Origin: Flavobacteriales bacterium
Lineage (GTDB): Bacteria; Bacteroidota; Bacteroidia; Flavobacteriales_F; PHOS-HE28
Reading direction: 5' to 3'
Length of the DNA stretch: 64,000 nt
Assembly (NCBI GenBank): GCA_016713865.1
Contig: JADJOG010000003.1
Coordinates: 124,001-188,000, forward strand
Shown: positions 47,776 through 55,768 of the stretch, in pieces
How positions within the stretch are numbered: position 1 is the first letter of the stretch
How the letters are laid out: each line of letters opens with the position of its first letter
Notes under the pieces: model-generated
Database searches by the model: none
Told to the model about the DNA's origin: nothing
The model's input: only the letters and a program-made list of their open reading frames with translations
Program-made: the position numbers and the translations under genes

Positions 47776-47808
47776 AAAAAGCGAAGCCTCGGCATGCGCC
47801 GAGGCTTC
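47776..47808 (-). terminator. Rho-independent terminator after tRNA-Glu
   Basis: Perfect 11-base-pair stem GAAGCCTCGGC/GCCGAGGCTTC (47783-47793 with 47798-47808), four-base loop, followed on the minus strand by CGCTTTTTC. It sits four bases beyond the encoded CCA end of the tRNA and before rmuC, so rmuC must have its own promoter or depend on read-through. Confidence 0.88.
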
Positions 47809-47811
47809 TAG

Positions 47812-47886
47812 TGGTAGCCCGTAGGGGAATCGAACCCCTGTTTCATCCGTGAAAGGGACGCGTCCTAACCCCTAGACGAACGGGCC
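47812..47886 (-). tRNA. tRNA-Glu (anticodon TTC), CCA encoded
   Basis: On the minus strand the molecule reads GGCCCGTTCGTCTAGGGGTT in the acceptor and D arm, an anticodon loop CTTTCAC (anticodon TTC) and T arm AGGGGTTCGATTCCCCT, closing with ACGGGCT. The acceptor pairs over seven positions with a terminal G-U. Discriminator A is followed by a genomically encoded CCA (47812-47814). Confidence 0.96.
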
Positions 47887-47913
47887 ACGATGACAATTTC
47901 CCCGAAGGGGCCG

Positions 47914-47944
47914 CAAATGTATACGGCTACGGTTAACCCGCAAC
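47914..47944 (-). promoter_or_regulatory. Bacteroidota-type promoter for tRNA-Glu
   Basis: On the minus strand GTTG (47941-47944) is followed, after exactly 19 bases from TTG, by TACATTTG (47914-47921), matching the -33 TTG / -7 TAnnTTTG architecture of the Bacteroidota primary sigma factor. A small hairpin CCCC-TTC-GGGG lies between it and the tRNA 5' end at 47886. Confidence 0.75.
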
Positions 47945-47948
47945 AGGT

Positions 47949-48650
47949 TCACGTAAGGTCGTCGGCATCTGTCTGGAAACGGAAGCCCAAGCGCTTGCCG
48001 GTGCTGAGTTGCAGGTTGGCGTTGAGTTCGTTCATCTCGCTCACCGTTACTTGGTTCACTTGGTCGTAAGGGGGAGCCAACAGGTCGAATTCGAGCACAT
48101 AGAGCACCACGGAGAGCAACACGTCTTTCAGCCGCTGGGGTGCCAGTTCGTTCGACGGAAGGTCGTCATAAAGGAAGCCCAGCTGCCGTTTGCCTTGAAC
48201 GAAGAACTTGTTGTCTCGATTGAGGAATAGGCGCGCCACCAGATAGCCGAGGTCGCGCTCACGGTTGTACTTGAAGGAGTCGCTCAGGAAATTGTACATG
48301 TTCACCACGCCGAAGTAGCCGCGCAGGTCATCTTCCTCCAAGTAGCTGGTCTTCCAAAGGCTGTGGCTCTGGTCGAGCTTGAAGACGTTGGTGTGCATGT
48401 GGAAGATGATGACATCGCCAGCCACGCGGAGCTCGCATGCTGTTTGGCCTTTATCAGTGAAGCTTGCGGTTAGGCGCTCGTCGTGCCCCTTCACTTGCGC
48501 ATCGAGGTCGGTGGCGATCTCTTGCAGCACATCCTTCAATTGCGCGAAAGCCTGAATGGTATTCCGATACACATCCTGCTTCATGCACGATTTGGTGCGA
48601 AGCAGGCCCAGTATCATTTCCCGGGCTTCGGAGGCGGGTTTCTTGCTCAT
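47949..48650 (-). CDS. Conserved hypothetical protein, downstream of proS
   Basis: 233 residues, no signal peptide or membrane segment. N-terminal half is helical ('NTIQAFAQLKDVLQEIATDL'), then a strand-rich part 'ASFTDKGQTACELRVAGDVI' and a segment rich in aromatic residues 'YFGVVNMYNFLSDSFKYN'; the end is 'LSTGKRLGFRFQTDADDLT'. I do not recognise a named family; the type is found in Bacteroidota. It starts directly after the proS stop with no gap, so it is co-translated with proS, which says little about its job. Confidence 0.75.
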   Translation of the reverse strand: MSKKPASEAREMILGLLRTKSCMKQDVYRNTIQAFAQLKDVLQEIATDLDAQVKGHDERLTASFTDKGQTACELRVAGDVIIFHMHTNVFKLDQSHSLWKTSYLEEDDLRGYFGVVNMYNFLSDSFKYNRERDLGYLVARLFLNRDNKFFVQGKRQLGFLYDDLPSNELAPQRLKDVLLSVVLYVLEFDLLAPPYDQVNQVTVSEMNELNANLQLSTGKRLGFRFQTDADDLT

Positions 48651-50120
48651 TCAGTAGGCTCTTGCGAAGATCACTCTGCGTTGGCTGGGCTTGCCGGTTA
48701 CCATGCATGTGCCTGGGGTGGAATCCCCATCCATAGGAATGCAGCGGATCGTGGCCTTCGTTTCGTCCTTCACGAGCGCCTCGGTCTCCGGTGTGCCATC
48801 CCAATGAGCCAACAGGAAGCCGCCCTTTTCAATCTCCGTTTTGAATTCGTCGTAACTGTTCACGGCACGAGTGCCCGCCTCACGCATGGCCAGCGCTTTC
48901 TGATACAGATTGTCCTGTATGGCTAGGAGCAGATGCTCCACCTTTTCCGCTATGTCTGTGATCTGCATCACCTGTTTCTCCATCGTGTCTCTTCGAGCCA
49001 CCTCCACGGTTCCATTCTCCATATCGCGCGGACCAATTGCGATGCGAACAGGGCAGCCCTTGAACTCATACTCGGCGAATTTCCAGCCTGGCTTCTTCGT
49101 GTCATCATCGTCGAACTTGACCGTTACTCCTTTGGCGCGCAACGCATCAATCGTTGGCCGCACATATGCACGTATGGCATCGAGTTGCTCTGCGTTCTTC
49201 GCGATGGGCACCATGGCTACTTGGATGGGTGCCAATTTCGGAGGCAGCACAAGGCCATTATCGTCGCTATGGGTCATGATCAAAGCGCCCATGAGCCGCG
49301 TGCTCACGCCCCAGCTCGTGGCCCAAACGTGTTCCTGCTTATTCTCTTTGGTGGTGAAGAGAACGTCGAAGGCTTTTGCGAAGTTCTGGCCGAGGAAGTG
49401 CGAAGTGCCAGCTTGCAGCGCCTTGCCATCCTGCATGAGCGCCTCAATGCAATATGTGTCCTCTGCGCCAGCGAAGCGCTCGCTGGCCGATTTCACGCCT
49501 TTGATCACCGGCATGGCCAACCATTCCTCGGCGAAGCGCGCGTACACATCGAGCATGCGTCGTGTTTCCTCGATGGCTTCTTCCTTGGTGGCGTGTGCCG
49601 TGTGTCCTTCTTGCCAGAGGAACTCCGCTGTACGCAGGAATAGACGCGTGCGCATTTCCCAGCGCACCACGTTCGCCCATTGATTGATCAATAGGGGTAG
49701 ATCGCGGTAGCTCTTGATCCAGCCCCGGTACGTGTTCCAGATGATGGTTTCGCTGGTGGGCCGCACAATGAGTTCTTCTTCCAGCTTGGCCTCCGGGTCA
49801 ACTACAACGCCGTGCTCGGGATCGCTCTTCAAACGATAATGCGTAACCACGGCGCATTCCTTCGCGAAGCCTTCGACATGGCTCGCTTCCTTCGCTAAGT
49901 AGCTCTTCGGGATGAACAAGGGGAAGTAGGCATTGGTATGTCCCGTTTCCTTGAACATGTCGTCGAGCGCTCGTTGCATTTTCTCCCAGATCGCGTAGCC
50001 GTGTGGCTTGATCACCATGCACCCGCGCACATCGCTGTGCTCGGCGAGGTCAGCTTTCAGGACGAGGTCATTATACCACTTCGCGTAGTCATCGGCGCGC
50101 TTCGTGAGTTGGTCTGCCAT
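48651..50120 (-). CDS. proS: Prolyl-tRNA synthetase, short (eukaryote/archaeal-like) form
   Basis: Class II aminoacyl-tRNA synthetase, 489 residues, without the editing insertion of the long bacterial form. Starts MADQLTKRADDYAKWYNDLV. Core motifs: 'EEELIVRPTSETIIWNTYRG', 'LPLLINQWANVVRWEMRTRL' with 'FLRTAEFLWQEGHTAHAT', and 'ALIMTHSDDNGLVLPPKLAP'. Anticodon domain follows, and the characteristic C-terminal end 'RVIFARAY' with Tyr is present. A TACTTTCG element lies about 45 bases upstream on the minus strand. Confidence 0.96.
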   Translation of the reverse strand: MADQLTKRADDYAKWYNDLVLKADLAEHSDVRGCMVIKPHGYAIWEKMQRALDDMFKETGHTNAYFPLFIPKSYLAKEASHVEGFAKECAVVTHYRLKSDPEHGVVVDPEAKLEEELIVRPTSETIIWNTYRGWIKSYRDLPLLINQWANVVRWEMRTRLFLRTAEFLWQEGHTAHATKEEAIEETRRMLDVYARFAEEWLAMPVIKGVKSASERFAGAEDTYCIEALMQDGKALQAGTSHFLGQNFAKAFDVLFTTKENKQEHVWATSWGVSTRLMGALIMTHSDDNGLVLPPKLAPIQVAMVPIAKNAEQLDAIRAYVRPTIDALRAKGVTVKFDDDDTKKPGWKFAEYEFKGCPVRIAIGPRDMENGTVEVARRDTMEKQVMQITDIAEKVEHLLLAIQDNLYQKALAMREAGTRAVNSYDEFKTEIEKGGFLLAHWDGTPETEALVKDETKATIRCIPMDGDSTPGTCMVTGKPSQRRVIFARAY

Positions 50121-50136
50121 CGCACATTCCCGGTAC

Positions 50137-50184
50137 TATTTTTGTTCCATACGGGAGGCGCCGAAAGTACGCAACGGCCTTTCG
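50137..50184 (+). promoter_or_regulatory. Possible promoter and leader hairpin of the Trp/Gly-rich lipoprotein gene
   Basis: TATTTTTG at 50137-50144 matches TAnnTTTG on the plus strand, 80 bases before the ATG at 50224. A seven-base-pair stem CCGAAAG/CTTTCGG follows at 50160-50184. The nearest TTG is 25 bases upstream, longer than the usual 19. The same hairpin contains, on the other strand, the TACTTTCG proposed for proS. Confidence 0.35.
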
Positions 50185-50223
50185 GCTGGTGTGCGGAATA
50201 GAACCTGCAAAACTGGAAGGAAC

Positions 50224-51186
50224 ATGAACGCGAAACTGTTATTCCGAATTGCGATGGCAGCCCTGCTGCTAGCCTCATGCTCCTCATCGCAGCCTTTGGC
50301 GCAGCGCGATGATGATGTGTACTTCATGCCCTCGACCGCTCCGCCAGCAAAGAAGGCGCCCGCCAATCCGCTGGCTGCCGAGGAAAGGGCTCCTGCTCCT
50401 GAGGATGATTATTATGATTCTGGCACCTCGCAAGATCTGAGCACGAATCGCGGTTTCTACGATATGGCCTACAACGAACCTCACTACTTCAACTATGGCC
50501 GATTCGGATTCGGTATGGGGCTAGGCATGATGGGTTGGCAGTCCGGCTGGAACGGCCCAGGATGGGGAATGGGCTTTGGTTGGGGTAACGACCCATGGAT
50601 GAACATGAGTATGGGTTGGGGTCAGCCTTGGGGCTTTAGCCGCCCTTGGGGATGGAACGACCCATGGGCATGGAACCGTCCATTAGGATGGGGCAATCCT
50701 TGGAACGACCCATGGGGAATGGGCTACGGCTATGGATTCGGCAGCTATTGGGGGCCGATGGGGCCCTGCTTGTGGTATATGCCCGTTGGCGTTTCAACAA
50801 GCACCACATACGTCGGCCATCGTCCCACGATGGGCACTTCAATTTCCGGGGGCGATGGGGCTGTTCGGCAGCCCCGCATGGCCACCCGAAACCCGATAGG
50901 CTTGCAACCTGCAATTGCGAATCACCGCTCATTGGATGGCAGACGCCGCGAGTCTATCCCGGGCACACAAGCGATACCCGATGGACGGATATCCACTCCA
51001 ACGCGACCACTGATTCTCCAGCGTGAGAACCATCGTCAGGAACCGCGCCGCATCATCGAGCGCGCACCCTCTCCGCGCGGCACGATTGATTCGCATCCTA
51101 CCCCGGGCGGGGCGGCTTGGATTCGTCGCCTTCACGAAATGGAGGCGGGGGCAGCGCGCCAGCACGACGCGCCCGTTAACCAGTGA
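50224..51186 (+). CDS. Lipoprotein with Trp/Gly/Pro/Asn/Met-rich low-complexity region
   Basis: 320 residues. Start at ATG 50224, signal MNAKLLFRIAMAALLLASCS with lipobox LLASC. A Pro/Ala/Glu-rich linker follows, then residues about 80-185 are dominated by Trp, Gly, Asn, Pro and Met ('GWGNDPWMNMSMGWGQPWGF', 'RPWGWNDPWAWNRPLGWGNP'), with NDPW three times. The corresponding 12-base AACGACCCATGG is repeated exactly at 50587, 50656 and 50704, so the region has grown by DNA repetition. The last ~110 residues are basic and Pro-rich without recognisable fold. The next gene, an outer-membrane barrel, begins two bases after its stop. Likely outer-membrane anchored; function unknown. Confidence 0.8.
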   Translation: MNAKLLFRIAMAALLLASCSSSQPLAQRDDDVYFMPSTAPPAKKAPANPLAAEERAPAPEDDYYDSGTSQDLSTNRGFYDMAYNEPHYFNYGRFGFGMGLGMMGWQSGWNGPGWGMGFGWGNDPWMNMSMGWGQPWGFSRPWGWNDPWAWNRPLGWGNPWNDPWGMGYGYGFGSYWGPMGPCLWYMPVGVSTSTTYVGHRPTMGTSISGGDGAVRQPRMATRNPIGLQPAIANHRSLDGRRRESIPGTQAIPDGRISTPTRPLILQRENHRQEPRRIIERAPSPRGTIDSHPTPGGAAWIRRLHEMEAGAARQHDAPVNQ

Positions 51187-51188
51187 CC

Positions 51189-52673
51189 ATGCACAAACTG
51201 GCTTCCAGGGCCTTTTCGGCATTGTGCTGCATAGCCGGTGCGCAGCTGGTTGCAGGACAGAACGAGGTGGACGCCTTGCGCATCGCAATGCAGCGCCAAG
51301 GCGGCACGGCAAGGAGCATCGGCATGGGTAATGCATTCGGCGCGCTTGGCGGCGATCCAGCTGCGATTGGTATCAACCCGGCTGGTTTCGGTATTTATCG
51401 AGCGAGCAGCCTCTCCTTGACGATGGGCTTGGAGGTTCACAGCGACGATGCCATGTACTACGGTACTCGATCCAAGGAACTGCAGGAGCGATTCGCCTTG
51501 AGCAATGCCGCGCTGGTACTGCACAAGCCGGGGGAGCAGGAGGACATTCAGTCGGTTTTCGGCGTGGTGTTCGACCGGGCGCAAAGCCACCATTTCACCA
51601 CCAACGCTCTGGGTCAGTCTGTGCCGAGTACCATTCTTCAGTCGTTCGCCGATCAGGCCTTTGGCATCCCGTATTCATCGCTGGGTGAGCAGTTGCCCTT
51701 CACTTCCGACCTAGCTTGGTTCACCCTGGGGATTGATACAGTGCCGGGCTCAGTTGATGTTTATCAACCTCTGGTTCCCTTCGGTTCGCTCACTCAGCAA
51801 CGCAGGCTCACCGAGGCGCATGGCGCAACCACGCGCACTGGTATTTTCTATGCAGGCAACTTTAGCGACCGCTTATACGTGGGCGGGGCGCTGAATATCC
51901 TCGGTCATCGATTCAACCGAACGATGAGCCACACTGAGAACACTCTGGATGCGAATCTCGATCTGGAGAGCATGACCTACAAGGAGCGGCTGACCACCAC
52001 AGGGAACGCTTTCGAGCTGAGCATGGGCGCGCTCTTCAGACCTAGCGAGCGCATTCGGGCTGGCGCGGCATTTTTCAGCCCGCAATGGTGGCAGCTGAAC
52101 GATGCATACGTGCATGAATTGCGCACCCGGTTCCGCACACCCGATACCCAAGGCGCTTTCGATTACAGCGCCCAATCGCCCGATGGCACCTTCTCCTACC
52201 GCGTGCGCACGCCCTGGCGGCTTACGGCCAGCATGGCCTACATCGCCGGTTCGCGCGGGCTGGTGACCGTAGATTACGAATACATGGACCTCAGGAGCAT
52301 ACGGCTCCGTTCTGCGAACAGCCTAGAGGACCTCTATGATTTCGAGCGCGAGAACCAGGCCATCCGTTCGCGTTTCATCACGCAGCACACGCTGCGCGTC
52401 GGCACCGAATGGCGCGTTGACAATTGGTACTTGCGGGGCGGCTTCGGTTTCGTGCCCGACCCCTACCGCAACAGCGATCCCGAGGCGGGCCAGTCGTTAC
52501 GCTCCTTTAGCGCCGGTTTGGGCTACCGCGGGGAGCACTTCACGTTCGACTTGGGGCTCGAACATTGGCTGCAGGGCCTGCAGACCTTCTTCTATGACCA
52601 ATCCCTCGTCGAAAGCGCGGTGATAGATCGCTCCGGCTACCGCAGCGTGTTCACAGTCGCTCTGCGACCCTGA
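51189..52673 (+). CDS. OmpP1/FadL/TodX-type outer-membrane protein
   Basis: 494 residues; the ATG at 51189 (MHKLASRAFSALCCIAGAQL) gives a signal peptide with cleavage after VAG; an earlier GTG overlaps the preceding stop. The N-terminal 'RQGGTARSIGMGNAFGALGG' and 'DPAAIGINPAGFGIYRASSL' are the pattern of the plug segment of FadL-like barrels, followed by alternating strands to the terminal 'GYRSVFTVALRP'. Transport of hydrophobic compounds is the family role; the actual ligand is unknown. In Bacteroidota some such proteins are instead related to PorV/LptO-like T9SS factors, which I cannot exclude. Confidence 0.85.
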   Translation: MHKLASRAFSALCCIAGAQLVAGQNEVDALRIAMQRQGGTARSIGMGNAFGALGGDPAAIGINPAGFGIYRASSLSLTMGLEVHSDDAMYYGTRSKELQERFALSNAALVLHKPGEQEDIQSVFGVVFDRAQSHHFTTNALGQSVPSTILQSFADQAFGIPYSSLGEQLPFTSDLAWFTLGIDTVPGSVDVYQPLVPFGSLTQQRRLTEAHGATTRTGIFYAGNFSDRLYVGGALNILGHRFNRTMSHTENTLDANLDLESMTYKERLTTTGNAFELSMGALFRPSERIRAGAAFFSPQWWQLNDAYVHELRTRFRTPDTQGAFDYSAQSPDGTFSYRVRTPWRLTASMAYIAGSRGLVTVDYEYMDLRSIRLRSANSLEDLYDFERENQAIRSRFITQHTLRVGTEWRVDNWYLRGGFGFVPDPYRNSDPEAGQSLRSFSAGLGYRGEHFTFDLGLEHWLQGLQTFFYDQSLVESAVIDRSGYRSVFTVALRP

Positions 52674-52691
52674 CGACCTTGAGCCAAATGC

Positions 52692-52716
52692 TAAGGGCCC
52701 CGAAATGGAGCCCTTA
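52692..52716. terminator. Possible shared hairpin between convergent genes
   Basis: TAAGGGC (52692-52698) pairs perfectly with GCCCTTA (52710-52716), with extra C-G pairs inside an 11-base loop. It lies between the OmpP1-like gene and the convergent zinc-ribbon gene. No T-tract follows on either strand, so termination is only suggested. Confidence 0.4.
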
Positions 52717-52737
52717 CCACGCGGTTGTGCCGCTCAC

Positions 52738-53553
52738 TCAGTTTTGTCCATTCACGCGGCCAACCACGTAATCATCGACCAAAATGCGACCGCAATGCTC
52801 GCAGACGATAATCTTCTTATGGCTGCCGATGTCCAGCTGTCGCTGGGGTGGAATTGCATTGAAGCAACCACCGCAGCTGCCGCGCTCAACTGGCACGACT
52901 CCGAGGCCATTGCGCGTATTGCTGCGGATACGGTTGTACGCGCTCAATAGGCGCTCTTCGATATTCTTGCTGGCGGCGCTACTCTTCTTTGCCAGTTCCT
53001 TCTCCTCTTTCTCCGTCTCACTGATGATATCGTCCAGTTCCTTGCGCTTCAGGTCAAGGTCCTTCTTGCGTTCGTTCAGTTTAGTCTGGCTCTCCTCCAC
53101 AACGGTCTTCTTCGAGTCAACCTGCGCCTTGAATTCCTTGATGCGCTTCTCTGCCAATTGAATCTCGAGGTTCTGGAACTCGATTTCCTTACTCAGCGAA
53201 TCGTACTCCCTGTTGTTGCGCACCTTGGCCTGCTGGCCTTCGTACTTCTTGATCTGCGCTTTGCTATCCTTGATCTGGTTCTGCTTCTCGCTTACCTGAT
53301 TCTCAATTTCGGACAAGTCGTCTTGGAGTTTCTTCAAACGGGTCTCCAATCCAGCGACTTCATCTTCCAGATCCTGCACCTCAAGGGGGAGCTCTCCCCG
53401 CTGCACCTTGATCCGATCAACTTGCGAGTCAATCGTCTGCAAGCGGAATAGCTCTACCAGTTTCTCGGCAATGGTAATCTCGGCCTTGCCGAGCACTGGG
53501 GCTTTCTTGGCCTCTTTTTCCTTTGCCGGGGCCTTCACGTCGCTCTTCGCCAT
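52738..53553 (-). CDS. Coiled-coil protein with C-terminal C4 zinc ribbon
   Basis: 271 residues. After a Lys/Ala-rich start comes a long coiled coil (about residues 30-200, e.g. 'LETRLKKLQDDLSEIENQVS', 'EKRIKEFKAQVDSKKTVVEE') and a zinc ribbon with CGGC in 'ERGSCGGCFNAIPPQRQLDI' and CEHC in 'IIVCEHCGRILVDD'. This is the C4-type zinc ribbon family (formerly DUF164), found next to Nif3 in many bacteria, as here; Helicobacter HP0958 from the family is a flagellar/RNA chaperone, but the role in Bacteroidota is unknown. Starts two bases from the nif3-like stop. Confidence 0.92.
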   Translation of the reverse strand: MAKSDVKAPAKEKEAKKAPVLGKAEITIAEKLVELFRLQTIDSQVDRIKVQRGELPLEVQDLEDEVAGLETRLKKLQDDLSEIENQVSEKQNQIKDSKAQIKKYEGQQAKVRNNREYDSLSKEIEFQNLEIQLAEKRIKEFKAQVDSKKTVVEESQTKLNERKKDLDLKRKELDDIISETEKEEKELAKKSSAASKNIEERLLSAYNRIRSNTRNGLGVVPVERGSCGGCFNAIPPQRQLDIGSHKKIIVCEHCGRILVDDYVVGRVNGQN

Positions 53554-53554
53554 G

Positions 53555-54649
53555 TCAATAATGATGTATGGGGTCCGTGACGGTTTCCGTCAAACGGACG
53601 GCAAATGTAGGGAAATGATCCACTAGGCGACGCTGTATCAAGTGCATGGTGAATTGCTCGCTGCCATAGTGCCCGATGTCGGCCAAAAGCAATTTGCCAT
53701 CGGCGTCGAAGAACTCGTGGTATTTCACATCGCCGGTGATGTACGCATCGGCTCCGGAGGCGATGGCTGCCTTGATCAGGAAGGCGCCCGAACCGCCGCA
53801 AAGCGCCACTTTCCGGATGGGTCGCCCAATTGTCTTGGTATGTCTAATGGCCTGAAGGCCAAAGGTCTGCTGCAGCTTCGCTAGGAACTCCGATTCTGTG
53901 ATGGCAGCATCCCATTCGCCCACCAGACCGCTGCCTATGCCTTGATGCGCATTGGCCAAAGGGTAGAGGTCGTAGGCCACTTCCTCGTAAGGGTGAATGG
54001 CGGTCATGGCCCGGAGAATGGCCGATTCGCGATGCACGGGGTAGATGACCTCGATGCGTGCTTCCGCCTCGTGGTGCCGTTCCCCGCGCTGACCAACGTG
54101 CGGGTTGCTGTCCTCCTGGCCACGGAAGGTGCCGGTGCCCTCCAGGTTGAAGCTGCACTCGTCGTAGTTGCCGATGTGGCCCGCGCCCGCCGCGAAGAGT
54201 GCGTTGCGCACCTCGTTGGCATGGCTGTGCGGAACGAAGACCACCAGCTTGCGCAACTGGCCGGCCTTCGGGGCCAAGGTGCCGAGCGGCTTAAGTCCCA
54301 GGCGCGCTGCAATCTCTCCGTTCACGCCGTCGAGCACATTGTCCAGGTTGGTGTGGATGGCATAGAGCGCGATACCATGCTTGATGGCCGCGAGGATGGT
54401 GCGCTCCACGTAGCTCTTGCCCGAAAGGCTCTTCAGGCCTCGGAAGATCACCGGGTGATGGCTGATGATGAGGCCGCAGCCCTTGGCCGCTGCTTCTTCC
54501 ACCACGGCTTCGGTGCAGTCGAGGCAGATCAAGGCGACGCTTACTTCCGCCTCCGGGTCGCCTACTTGCAGGCCGCTGTTGTCGTAGTCTTCTTGGAGCG
54601 AGCGTGGCGCCCAGGCTTCGAGCGGGGCAATGAGGTCCTTGATCTTCAT
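53555..54649 (-). CDS. Nif3-like dinuclear metal centre hexameric protein
   Basis: 364 residues, the long form with a central inserted domain like B. subtilis YqfO. Metal-site signatures: 'CGLIISHHPVIFRG', 'LYAIHTNLDNVLDGVN' and near the end 'DAYITGDVKYHEFFDADGKL' with 'LLADIGHYGSEQ'. The inserted PII/CutA-like domain is around residues 130-240. Often annotated as a GTP cyclohydrolase I type 2, but that activity is not established for the family in general. In an operon with the zinc-ribbon gene. Confidence 0.93.
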   Translation of the reverse strand: MKIKDLIAPLEAWAPRSLQEDYDNSGLQVGDPEAEVSVALICLDCTEAVVEEAAAKGCGLIISHHPVIFRGLKSLSGKSYVERTILAAIKHGIALYAIHTNLDNVLDGVNGEIAARLGLKPLGTLAPKAGQLRKLVVFVPHSHANEVRNALFAAGAGHIGNYDECSFNLEGTGTFRGQEDSNPHVGQRGERHHEAEARIEVIYPVHRESAILRAMTAIHPYEEVAYDLYPLANAHQGIGSGLVGEWDAAITESEFLAKLQQTFGLQAIRHTKTIGRPIRKVALCGGSGAFLIKAAIASGADAYITGDVKYHEFFDADGKLLLADIGHYGSEQFTMHLIQRRLVDHFPTFAVRLTETVTDPIHHY

Positions 54650-54694
54650 CTTTGACGCTTCGCGCTTTTAGCGCGGTTCACCGGCAAAGTAACC

Positions 54695-55768
54695 ATGGGC
54701 GTTCGACGCATACTCTTTGCACCCTTCGCATGGGCTTGGGCTGTTGTGCTCCGCGTGCGCCACTTATTGTTCGATGCCGGGGTTCTGATGTCCGTGCGCC
54801 CCACCGTGCCCACCATCGCCATTGGCAACCTCGCGTTGGGCGGCACGGGCAAGACACCCATGCTAGAACTGGTGCTGCACACGCTTGCAAGCATGAAGCC
54901 CTTGGCCGCGCTGAGCCGGGGCTATGGGCGCACAGGAACCGACATCCACGAAGTGCTAGCCACGCATTCCGCAGCGCAAAGCGGCGATGAGCCGGTGCAG
55001 GTCAAGCGCAAGTTCCCCGATGCGCGCGTGTTCGTCGGCGCGGATAGGGTAGGTGCCATTGAGCAGATTCAGCTCGAAGTGGTTGGGGTGAAAGCCGTGG
55101 TGCTCGATGATGCCTTGCAGCACCGCCGCTTGGATGCGGGCCTCAACATCCTGCTCACCACCTGGCAGCGGCCGTGGTGTTATGATGCGTTGGTTCCTGC
55201 AGGCCGATTGCGCGATCTGCCTTCGCGCCGGAAAGCCGCCCAGATCGTAGTGGTGACGAAGTGCCCAGCCTTGCCTTCGCCTGAAGAGCAGAAGCAGTGG
55301 CGCGAGCGTTTGCGATTGAGCGATGCGCAGGAGCTGTTCTTCGCGGGAATCGAATATGAGGAGCTGCGGTTGGAGGTTGAGGGTTGGAGGTTGGAGGTTG
55401 GCAACAACCCTCAACCCTCTATCAACCTTCAACCCCCAACCGGCCAACTGCTCCTCTTCACCGGAATAGAGAACCCCCAACCCCTCATCGACCATCTCCA
55501 GCGAAGCGCCACCGTGGAGCACCTCGCCTTCCGGGACCACCACGCTTTCACGCGCGCCGACCTCGAACGCATCGCGGAGCGCTACGCTACTTTCGCGCCC
55601 GGCCCGAAAACGCTGGTCACCACGGAGAAGGACGCCGCACGGCTGGGTTCGCTGAAAGGCACTCCGCTCGAAGCCCTTCCGCTGGCGACCATCGGCATAC
55701 GGGCCGTCATCTTGAATGAACCGGAACGATTCGCAGAACTCATCCGCCGCCATGTTGGACCGCATTAA
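54695..55768 (+). CDS. lpxK: Tetraacyldisaccharide 4'-kinase, carrying an in-frame heptad-repeat insertion
   Basis: Inner-membrane lipid A kinase: phosphorylates the 4' position of tetraacyldisaccharide 1-phosphate. 357 residues; N-terminal hydrophobic segment 'ILFAPFAWAWAVVLRVRHLL', Walker A 'IGNLALGGTGKTPM', then 'LSRGYGRTGTDIHEV', 'FVGADRVGAIEQIQLE' and 'VVLDDALQHRRLDAGLNILL'. After 'LFFAGIEYEEL' about 25 residues are encoded by a heptad-repeat element (55367-55443) and read 'RLEVEGWRLEVGNNPQPSIN', then the LpxK sequence resumes with LLLFTGIENPQPLIDHLQ. The insert is open in all codons. Overlaps the next gene by 17 bases. Confidence 0.93.
   Translation: MGVRRILFAPFAWAWAVVLRVRHLLFDAGVLMSVRPTVPTIAIGNLALGGTGKTPMLELVLHTLASMKPLAALSRGYGRTGTDIHEVLATHSAAQSGDEPVQVKRKFPDARVFVGADRVGAIEQIQLEVVGVKAVVLDDALQHRRLDAGLNILLTTWQRPWCYDALVPAGRLRDLPSRRKAAQIVVVTKCPALPSPEEQKQWRERLRLSDAQELFFAGIEYEELRLEVEGWRLEVGNNPQPSINLQPPTGQLLLFTGIENPQPLIDHLQRSATVEHLAFRDHHAFTRADLERIAERYATFAPGPKTLVTTEKDAARLGSLKGTPLEALPLATIGIRAVILNEPERFAELIRRHVGPH
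55367..55443 (+). repeat. Heptad-repeat fold-back element inside lpxK
   Basis: 77 bases, eleven 7-base units: GGTTGGA, GGTTGAG, GGTTGGA, GGTTGGA, GGTTGGC, then AACAACC, CTCAACC, CTCTATC, AACCTTC, AACCCCC, AACCGG. The first half is complementary to the second, so the RNA could form a long imperfect hairpin. It keeps the lpxK frame open. Confidence 0.85.
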
